NCBI GenBank assembly: GCA_030042915.1 | Contig: JASHYS010000076.1 | Coordinates: 1-6,548 of the forward strand | DNA length: 6,548 bases | Reading direction: 5' to 3' | From: Acidobacteriaceae bacterium | Lineage (GTDB): Bacteria; Acidobacteriota; Terriglobia; Terriglobales; Acidobacteriaceae | Shown: piece after piece, positions 1 to 5,170 of the stretch | How positions within the stretch are numbered: position 1 is the first letter of the stretch | Layout of the letters: every line of letters begins with the position of its first letter | Notes under the pieces: model-generated | The model's database searches: none | What the model was told of the DNA's origin: nothing | Seen by the model: the letters and a program-made list of their open reading frames with translations, nothing else | Program-made: the position numbers and the translations under genes

Positions 1-1099
1 TGGCTCCAAAGCACTCCGTGGTGATGGCGGCATTTTCGCTGAAAAGCATCTGCGGCGGCTCAGCCCAGCCGGCTCTGGGATCGCCGGTGTGGTGCTTCTG
101 GAGGAGGCCGGCGGCTTTCATTGACTCAAACATGTCAGCGGTGTAGCCGTCAGTGCCCAGGCCGACGCGAACGCCGCAGCGCATCATCTCCAAAACCGGT
201 GCGCAGCCCACTGCATTACTCATGTTCGATTCGGGGTTGTGGACCACGCTGGTTCTGGTTTCGCGCAGCAGGTCGATTTCGTGTTCACTCACGTGGACGC
301 AGTGCGCGGCCAGGGTCCGGTTGCCCAATATCCCGGCATCGTTCCAGCGCTCGACCACACGCTTACCGTGCTGGCGCAGGCAATGCTCCACGTCGGCGAG
401 TGCCTCGGCCGTATGCACGTGAAAGCCGGCGCCGAATTCTGCGGCCGCGTCGCGGCAGCGGGCCAGCGTTTTGTCGCTCAGCGTGAACGAGGCATGCAGG
501 CCGAAGAGCCCGCGCAAGCGGTCTTGGGGCGATTGCCTGCAGTGCGCCAGGAATGCGCGATTCTCCTCGATGCCCTGCGCGGCAACCTCGGCGCCATCGC
601 GGTCAGAGACCTCGTAGCAAAGGCAACTGCGCAAGCCTGTTCTCTTGGCGGCTTCGGCAATGCGGAACAAACTTCCCTCGACCGCGCCCGGGCTGGCGTG
701 ATGGTCGAAGATGGTGGTCACGCCATTGCGAAGGCAGGCGATCATACCCACCATCGCGCTCCAATACACGTCGTCGAGGGTGAGCGTCTTGTCGAGCCGC
801 CACCACAGGCGCTCCAGAATCTGGGTGAAGTTGCCGGGAGCGGCATCTTTGAGCGCCATGCCGCGCGCGAACGCGCTGTAAAGATGGGTATGGGTATTGA
901 TGAGCCCCGGCATGATCACGCGGCCCTGCGCATCGAGGAAATGGGCCACGGGATGGGCAGCACGGAGCGCAGCTGTGGGGCCGGCCTCGTCAATCAGGCC
1001 GTCGCGAATGGCGATGCAACCGTTCTCGAGGAAGGGCTGGCGATCGTCGTGAGTGATTACGCGGCCGTTGCCCACCAGCAGGTTGGCAGACTTCTCCAT
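1..1099 (-). CDS. ssnA: SsnA-family metal-dependent amidohydrolase (C-terminus cut by window edge)
   Basis: Reading the minus strand from the ATG at 1099 gives 366 uninterrupted residues up to the window edge; SsnA proteins are about 440 residues, so roughly 75 C-terminal residues are missing. The N-terminal beta-sandwich start (residues 1-60) leads into the amidohydrolase TIM barrel. Metal-site motifs of the TrzN/ATZ/SsnA group are all visible: MPGLINTHTH with H70 and H72, HVHTAE with H229 and E232, AAHCVH with H266, and GLGTDG with D317. These predict one divalent metal and a water-activating hydrolase acting on an aminated or cyclic amide ring; the cytoplasm is likely, since no signal peptide is seen. 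The start is secure: an in-frame TAG at 1132-1130 lies 11 codons upstream and no other ATG or GTG intervenes. No Shine-Dalgarno is visible. SsnA in E. coli neighbours ygfK, ygfM and xdhD, and the genes diverging from it here are of the same kinds. Substrate is not known from sequence; other chlorohydrolase/deaminase assignments (guanine or triazine type) are less likely given the neighbours. Confidence 0.88.
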   Translation of the reverse strand, partial: MEKSANLLVGNGRVITHDDRQPFLENGCIAIRDGLIDEAGPTAALRAAHPVAHFLDAQGRVIMPGLINTHTHLYSAFARGMALKDAAPGNFTQILERLWWRLDKTLTLDDVYWSAMVGMIACLRNGVTTIFDHHASPGAVEGSLFRIAEAAKRTGLRSCLCYEVSDRDGAEVAAQGIEENRAFLAHCRQSPQDRLRGLFGLHASFTLSDKTLARCRDAAAEFGAGFHVHTAEALADVEHCLRQHGKRVVERWNDAGILGNRTLAAHCVHVSEHEIDLLRETRTSVVHNPESNMSNAVGCAPVLEMMRCGVRVGLGTDGYTADMFESMKAAGLLQKHHTGDPRAGWAEPPQMLFSENAAITTECFGA

Positions 1100-1109
1100 T
1101 GTGGGATGG

Positions 1110-1115
1110 ATTCTA
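1110..1115 (-). promoter_or_regulatory. Candidate -10 element for the leftward ssnA gene
   Basis: On the minus strand the hexamer is TAGAAT, one mismatch from TATAAT. It lies only 10 bases before the ssnA ATG, so transcription would start about 4 bases before the start codon and the mRNA would be nearly leaderless. This agrees with the absence of a Shine-Dalgarno there. No -35 hexamer is recognisable at the right distance, but the centre of the palindrome at 1138-1153 would sit near -42, the class II activator position. This is inference from spacing alone. Confidence 0.35.
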
Positions 1116-1137
1116 GCCAGCTTCGCGCCCTAAGTCT

Positions 1138-1153
1138 TGTGATCTAAATCACA
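1138..1153. promoter_or_regulatory. CRP/FNR-family operator palindrome in the divergent intergenic region
   Basis: The sequence TGTGATCTAAATCACA has both arms (TGTGA and TCACA) exactly as in the E. coli CRP consensus with the standard 6-base spacer, and the spacer itself differs at only one base from the ideal site TGTGATCTAGATCACA. It lies 38 bases before the ssnA start codon and 162 bases before the start codon of the rightward operon, so one bound dimer could act on both. CRP, FNR-like and other members of this family share related half-sites, so the sequence shows the family but not which member or which signal (cAMP, oxygen/redox or other). No regulator gene is in the window. Confidence 0.72.
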
Positions 1154-1181
1154 TTGGCGCCACTGCACCCTGCAAGACAAT
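1154..1181 (+). promoter_or_regulatory. Candidate weak promoter for the rightward operon
   Basis: TTGGCG at 1154-1159 (4 of 6 to the -35 consensus) directly abuts the CRP/FNR-like palindrome and is followed after 16 bases by GACAAT at 1176-1181 (4 of 6 to the -10 consensus). The putative -10 begins 30.5 bases from the dyad centre, the same distance as the TAGAAT on the other strand. The start site would be near 1188, leaving an untranslated leader of about 128 bases before the first gene. The hexamers are poor, as expected for an activator-dependent promoter, but chance matches of this quality are common. Confidence 0.3.
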
Positions 1182-1203
1182 CAATTAGTAGATTCGCGCG
1201 GCT

Positions 1204-1287
1204 CCTGGGGCCGCTTGCCGCAGCGAAAAGCCCAGACCCAGGGCAGTCAACTTTGATGGCGGGGTGTCGGGCATCATTGACCGGCAC
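1204..1287 (+). other. Leader region with potential competing hairpins upstream of the PreA-like gene
   Basis: Three potential stems lie between the presumed promoter and the first rightward gene. CCTGGG at 1204-1209 can pair with CCCAGG at 1237-1242. GTGTCGG at 1264-1270 can pair with CCGGCAC at 1281-1287 (7 pairs, one G-U, loop of 10). GTCAA and TGATG (1246-1250 and 1254-1258) can pair with the contiguous block CATCATTGAC at 1272-1281, leaving a CTT bulge. The last two share bases and cannot form together. No known riboswitch class is recognised, and the region has no convincing short ORF. In GC-rich DNA such stems arise by chance, so regulation is only a possibility. Confidence 0.25.
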
Positions 1288-1315
1288 TCGGAACCTCGGT
1301 TGAACGGAAAGTGCC

Positions 1316-2449
1316 ATGGCCAATCTTCAAGTCAACATCTGTGGTCTCGAGTTCAGGAACCCGATTCTTCCGGCTGCCGGGCCGCCGTCGAAGGACGGCG
1401 CCATGCTGCAGGCTGCGACGAAAGGCGGCGCGGGCGGCTTGGTGACCAAAACCATTTCAATGGCGCCCGCCGACGTGCCAAGGCCATGCATGGCCGAGAT
1501 TCGCGGCGGATTCCTGAACACCGAGTTGTGGTCAGAATTACCCAAAGAGCAGTGGATCGAAACCGAATATGCACAAGCGCGCGCCTGCGGGCTGCCCGTA
1601 ATCGTCAGCCTGGGTTACACGGCTGAGCAGATTCGTGAGCTGGCGCCGCTGGTCAGGCCCTTCGCCGACGCGCTGGAACTTTCGACGCATTACGTGGGCA
1701 ACAACATCACGCCCATCACGGACGCGCTGCGCGCGGCCAAAGAAACGGTGGATGTGCCGGTTTTTATGAAGCTGAGCCCGCACCCCAATATTCAGGAAAT
1801 TGCTCTGGCGCTGGAAGAGGCGGGCGCGGACGCGCTGGTGATGATCAACTCCTTCGGACCGTGCCTGAGCATCGACGTGGAAACGGGAATGCCTCTGATG
1901 GGCAGCAGAGACGGCTTCGGGTGGCTTTCGGGAGCGGCCATCAAACCGCTCGCCCTGCGCTGTGTGTACGACGCGGCACGCGCCGTCGAGATTCCCATCT
2001 TCGGCGTGGGCGGCGTGAGCAACGGGCACGACGCAGCCGAGATGCTGATGGCAGGCGCTTCAGCCGTGCAGGTATGCACTGAGGCGATCCTGCGCGGACC
2101 GACGGTCTACGGCAGAATTGCGCGCGAGCTCGACGCTTTTCTCAATAATCACGGCTACGCCTCAGTGGACGAGATACGCGGCCTGACTGTGCGCCTGATG
2201 CGGCAGTGCGGACCGCCGCAGGCAGCGCGCCCTCCCGAAGTGAACATGGAGCGCTGCACGCTGTGCGGCCAGTGTGAGAAGAGCTGCGTCTACGGCGCGA
2301 TTCACCAGGACAAGGAATCCAAGATCCTGACCATTGACGAAGAGAAATGCTTCCACTGCGGGCTGTGCGTGACGCGATGCAAGCTCAAGGCGATGACGTT
2401 CAAGCGGCCGCTGAACGGCCGTGCGGGCCGTGCAAGCGAGGAGAAGTAG
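1316..2449 (+). CDS. PreA/dihydroorotate-dehydrogenase-like flavoprotein with two C-terminal [4Fe-4S] motifs
   Basis: The 377-residue product has an N-terminal class-1 DHOD-type TIM barrel (about 1-300) and a bacterial ferredoxin tail (about 305-365). FMN-site features include VTKTIS (K45), MKLSPH (K152), MINSFG (N179) and the phosphate-binding stretch GVGGVSNGHDA (230-240) with AGASAVQVCT after it. Cluster ligands are C314, C317, C320, C324 and C345, C348, C351, C355; neither fourth cysteine is followed by the usual proline. This is the domain order of PreA, the FMN/Fe-S subunit of NAD-dependent dihydropyrimidine dehydrogenase. The substrate loop differs: where DHODs read SCPN, this protein has LSTHYVGNN (122-130), and the DPD loop cysteine has no counterpart either, so pyrimidine reduction by the known mechanism is doubtful. 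A reducing or electron-transfer role on another ring substrate is inferred. No PreT-like NAD(P)H subunit is adjacent in the window. The start follows GGAAAG at 1306-1311, a short but usable Shine-Dalgarno, and gives the expected N-terminus. It is the first gene of the rightward operon. Confidence 0.85.
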   Translation: MANLQVNICGLEFRNPILPAAGPPSKDGAMLQAATKGGAGGLVTKTISMAPADVPRPCMAEIRGGFLNTELWSELPKEQWIETEYAQARACGLPVIVSLGYTAEQIRELAPLVRPFADALELSTHYVGNNITPITDALRAAKETVDVPVFMKLSPHPNIQEIALALEEAGADALVMINSFGPCLSIDVETGMPLMGSRDGFGWLSGAAIKPLALRCVYDAARAVEIPIFGVGGVSNGHDAAEMLMAGASAVQVCTEAILRGPTVYGRIARELDAFLNNHGYASVDEIRGLTVRLMRQCGPPQAARPPEVNMERCTLCGQCEKSCVYGAIHQDKESKILTIDEEKCFHCGLCVTRCKLKAMTFKRPLNGRAGRASEEK

Positions 2450-3712
2450 ATGCACGTGACCGGGCTCCGATGCGTTCGCTGCGCACGCACCTATGCGAGA
2501 GAGGAAGTGGAATATTACTGCCCGGCCTGCGGCTATCACGAAGGCATTCTGGACGTTCTCTACGATTACGAGGCTGTGCAGCAGAAGCTGAACGCGAAAG
2601 CGCTGAATGGCAATCGCGATTTTTCAATGTGGCGCTATCTGCCATTGCTCCCGATTCGCTCGCGCGAGCTGATTCCCCATCTGCAAGTGGGATGGACGCC
2701 GCTGTACGACTCGCCTCGCCTGGCCGGCGAGCTGGGTATCGCGCGCTGCTGGGTGAAAGATGAGGGCCGCAACCCGACGGCATCGTTCAAAGATCGCGCC
2801 AGCGCGGTGGGCGTGGTGAAAGCGCTCGAGAGAAAATCGGCGCAGATCACGTGCGCCTCTACCGGCAACGCGGCCTCTTCGCTGGCCGGCTTCGCGGCTG
2901 CAGCGGGGATGGAGGCGACGATTTTTGTGCCCGAGCGCGCGCCCGAGGCAAAGGTCGCACAACTGCTCGTGTACGGAGCGCGGGTCTTCTCGGTGGCGGG
3001 AACTTACGACGAGGCGTGGGAGCTGTGCATGAGGGCGAGCGCCGAGTTCGGCTGGTACAACCGCAATTGCGCCATCAACCCCTACCTGGTCGAGGGCAAG
3101 AAAACCGTTTCGCTGGAGCTGGCTGAGCAATTCTGGAGGATTTCGCCGGACAATTTTCCCGACTGGGTGGTGGTTTCAGTTGGGGACGGTTGCACCATCG
3201 CCGGCGTGTGGAAGGGGCTGACCGAAATGGTGAGGATGGGCCTGCTGCGCCGGCTGCCGCGCATTCTGGGCGTGCAGGCAGAAGGCTGTCAGCCCTTCGT
3301 AGCGGCGTGGCGCAACCGCAACACCCTGGAGCCGTGCGCGGCCGACACCCTGGCCGATTCCATTGCCGTCGGGCATCCACGCAATTTCACCAAGGCCATG
3401 AGCGCCGTGAACGAATCAGGCGGCGCATTCATCGCCGTCGCCGACGAGGAGATCCTGGAATCGATTACGCGACTGGCACGCAAGACGGGAGTCTTTTGTG
3501 AACCGGCAGCCGCGGCCTGCGCAGCTGGGGTGCGGCGGGCCATCGAGACGCGCGTGATGGGCAGGAGCGAAAGCGCGGTCCTGGTGCTGACCGGGAACGG
3601 ATTGAAAGACATTCAAAACGCCATGCGCGCCGCCGGCCGCGCAATTGCCATCAAGCCCGAGATGGACGAAGTGCGCGAAGCCATGCAGGCGACGGCGGTC
3701 GCCCCATCCTGA
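2450..3712 (+). CDS. Threonine-synthase-like PLP enzyme with N-terminal zinc ribbon
   Basis: The start codon follows the previous stop (TAG 2447-2449) with no gap, and AGGAGA at 2439-2444 inside the upstream gene is a strong Shine-Dalgarno, so the two are likely translationally coupled. The 420-residue product opens with a rubredoxin-like zinc ribbon (C8, C11, C24, C27), as in many archaeal and bacterial threonine synthases. The fold-type-II core follows: TPL near 83, the Schiff-base lysine K114 in NPTASFKDR, the substrate loop ASTGNAAS (136-143), a VSVGDGCTIAG PLP-phosphate loop near the middle, EPAAA and finally LTGNGLKD close to the C-terminus. True threonine synthase makes threonine from O-phosphohomoserine. 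No homoserine kinase or homoserine dehydrogenase gene is nearby, and a second PLP enzyme plus ring-catabolic genes surround it, so a paralogue acting on another beta- or gamma-substituted amino acid (for example diaminopropionate-type elimination) is as likely. Family membership is firm; the reaction is not. Confidence 0.86.
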   Translation: MHVTGLRCVRCARTYAREEVEYYCPACGYHEGILDVLYDYEAVQQKLNAKALNGNRDFSMWRYLPLLPIRSRELIPHLQVGWTPLYDSPRLAGELGIARCWVKDEGRNPTASFKDRASAVGVVKALERKSAQITCASTGNAASSLAGFAAAAGMEATIFVPERAPEAKVAQLLVYGARVFSVAGTYDEAWELCMRASAEFGWYNRNCAINPYLVEGKKTVSLELAEQFWRISPDNFPDWVVVSVGDGCTIAGVWKGLTEMVRMGLLRRLPRILGVQAEGCQPFVAAWRNRNTLEPCAADTLADSIAVGHPRNFTKAMSAVNESGGAFIAVADEEILESITRLARKTGVFCEPAAAACAAGVRRAIETRVMGRSESAVLVLTGNGLKDIQNAMRAAGRAIAIKPEMDEVREAMQATAVAPS

Positions 3713-3772
3713 ACGCGCTTGTTGCGCTGAGGGTGCGGTCGATGGCGGTGAAGTAAAGGAGAACGAGACACG
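3713..3772 (+). promoter_or_regulatory. Short intergenic gap with Shine-Dalgarno of the second PLP gene
   Basis: This 60-base spacer is the only real gap in the rightward operon. It ends with AAAGGAGA (3755-3762), a near-ideal ribosome binding site whose GGAG lies about 11 bases before the ATG at 3773, which supports that start. Near its left end GCGC-TTGTT-GCGC (3715-3727) could form a 4-pair hairpin, too small and without a T-run to be an intrinsic terminator. No promoter is evident, so read-through from the upstream genes is expected. Confidence 0.55.
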
Positions 3773-5170
3773 ATGGCAACGATTCCTTTCGGTCCCAGCT
3801 ACGACGAGATGCTCGATCCCAGCCTGATGGACAAGCATGTGCGCGCGAAGGCGCTGGCCGCACTCGAGAAAGACGAACTCAATCCCATCAATCTGTTCAA
3901 CATTACCTGGAAAGACGCCTCCAACCAGGTGCGCAAGCTTGTGCTGCCTCCCGCGTTGACGGGCGTCGATGCCAACGTGGTGGTGATGCTGGGCAGCGGT
4001 TTCCCGTCAGGCTCGCACAAGGTGGGCGCAGCCTACAGCACGCTGATGGAAGGGATGGTGGACGGCGAGATCGTGCCCGGGCAACACACCATTCTCGGAC
4101 CTTCCACGGGGAACTTCGGAATCGGCACCGCGTACATCTCAAAGCTTCTTGGCTTTCGCGCCATCGTGATCATGCCCTCCGGCATGAGCAAGGAGCGCTA
4201 CCAGCGGATCAAGCAATACGGTGGCGAGCTGGAGTTGACGCCGGGCTCAGAGTCCGACGTGATTCTGACGCTCGAAAAGACGCGCGAGCTGATGAAGAAT
4301 CCCAAAAACAGGGCGCTGGCGCAGTTCGAGCTCTTTCCGAATTACCGCTTCCATCGCCATGTGACCGGCGGTAGTGCCATCGACGCAGTGAAAGGCGTCG
4401 GCAACGGGCGCATCGCCGGCTTTGCTTCTGCGCCCGGTTCGGCCGGAACCATCGCCGCCGCCGATCAGATCAAAACCGCATTCCCCGAGGCGAAAATCGC
4501 GGCGCTGGAGCCATACGAATGCTCCACGCTGGCCAACGGCGGCTGCGGGCAGCATCGCATCGAGGGCATCGGCGACAAGATGTGCACGCTGATTCACAAC
4601 GTGCTCAACACCGATCTCGTCATTCTGATCCGCGACGAGGAAACCGTGCAAGGCGTAAAGATCTTCCACGATGGCACTGACTCGCTCGTCCGGATGGGTG
4701 TGGATCGCGATCTCGCGCTTGCCCTGTGCAATGTGTTCGGGCCCTCGGGCATCTGCAACGTACTGGGAGCGATCAAGCTGGCCAAATACCTGCGGCTGGG
4801 GCCTGGGGACAACTTGGTTACCGTGGCGACCGACGGCTTTGACCGCTATGGTTCGGTGCTCGACGAGCTCAACGACCGCTACCCGGAACTGAAGCCCGCC
4901 GTGCTCGATCGCTGGGCGAAGGAGATCTTTCTCGGCGCATCGACTGAGGGAATTTTCGACTTCCGCAAGCCGACGGCGAAGGAGCGGCTTTTCCAGCAGA
5001 AGGAAAATGACTGGCTGAGGTTCGGATATTCCAAGCAATTCCTCGATTCCATGCGTTACCAGGATTTCTGGGACGCGCAATACGCCAAGGTGCGCGAATA
5101 CAACCGGAAGATTTGCGTTTTGCGGCCACGCGCGCCCGAAGAAGAACCACTATGTTCCAGTTCACGTTGA
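3773..5170 (+). CDS. Cysteine-synthase-type PLP enzyme with long N- and C-terminal extensions
   Basis: The 465-residue product has the fold-type-II PLP core: Schiff-base lysine K83 in GSHKVGAAYS, the substrate/cofactor loop GPSTGNFGIGTA (109-120), a PLP-phosphate loop at APGSAGTIAA (220-229) and a C-terminal core strand TVATDGFDRYGS (350-361) resembling the FPDGGERY region of cysteine synthases. Cysteine synthases are about 300-330 residues. Here about 60 residues precede the core and roughly 90 follow it (375-465); the tail is rich in charged and aromatic residues (KENDWLRFGY, YQDFWDAQY) and carries no motif I know. Such long relatives are commonly named only as a PLP-dependent protein beta subunit. 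It may catalyse beta-elimination or replacement on an amino acid and could pair functionally with the upstream PLP enzyme or take the place of YgeX (diaminopropionate ammonia-lyase); that is inference from the neighbours. Its last 19 bases overlap the next gene, indicating coupled expression. Confidence 0.84.
   Translation: MATIPFGPSYDEMLDPSLMDKHVRAKALAALEKDELNPINLFNITWKDASNQVRKLVLPPALTGVDANVVVMLGSGFPSGSHKVGAAYSTLMEGMVDGEIVPGQHTILGPSTGNFGIGTAYISKLLGFRAIVIMPSGMSKERYQRIKQYGGELELTPGSESDVILTLEKTRELMKNPKNRALAQFELFPNYRFHRHVTGGSAIDAVKGVGNGRIAGFASAPGSAGTIAAADQIKTAFPEAKIAALEPYECSTLANGGCGQHRIEGIGDKMCTLIHNVLNTDLVILIRDEETVQGVKIFHDGTDSLVRMGVDRDLALALCNVFGPSGICNVLGAIKLAKYLRLGPGDNLVTVATDGFDRYGSVLDELNDRYPELKPAVLDRWAKEIFLGASTEGIFDFRKPTAKERLFQQKENDWLRFGYSKQFLDSMRYQDFWDAQYAKVREYNRKICVLRPRAPEEEPLCSSSR

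Noticed and set aside
239..1147. 302-codon open frame on the plus strand opposite ssnA
   Set aside because: It is antisense to a frame with all SsnA metal-binding motifs; its translation resembles no family, and long mirror frames are common in GC-rich genes.
1264..1626. 120-codon open frame overlapping the start of the PreA-like gene in another plus-strand frame
   Set aside because: Its product has no family resemblance and it overlaps the strongly supported DHOD-type barrel frame for most of its length.
1538..2029. 163-codon open frame on the minus strand within the PreA-like gene
   Set aside because: Antisense to well-conserved FMN-binding motifs; no start signal or protein-like motif.
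3715..3727. Small GC-rich hairpin after the first PLP gene, considered as a terminator
   Set aside because: Only 4 pairs and no T-tract follows, and the next gene is co-directional with a strong ribosome site, so termination is not supported.
4247..5080. 277-codon open frame on the minus strand
   Set aside because: It lies entirely opposite the second PLP gene, has no recognisable motif or ribosome site, and is explained by codon bias on the other strand.
5152..5170. Possible frameshift fusion between the second PLP gene and the molybdenum hydroxylase because their frames overlap
   Set aside because: The hydroxylase has its own ATG giving a normal [2Fe-2S] N-terminus, and there is no slippery run in the overlap; ordinary translational coupling explains it.
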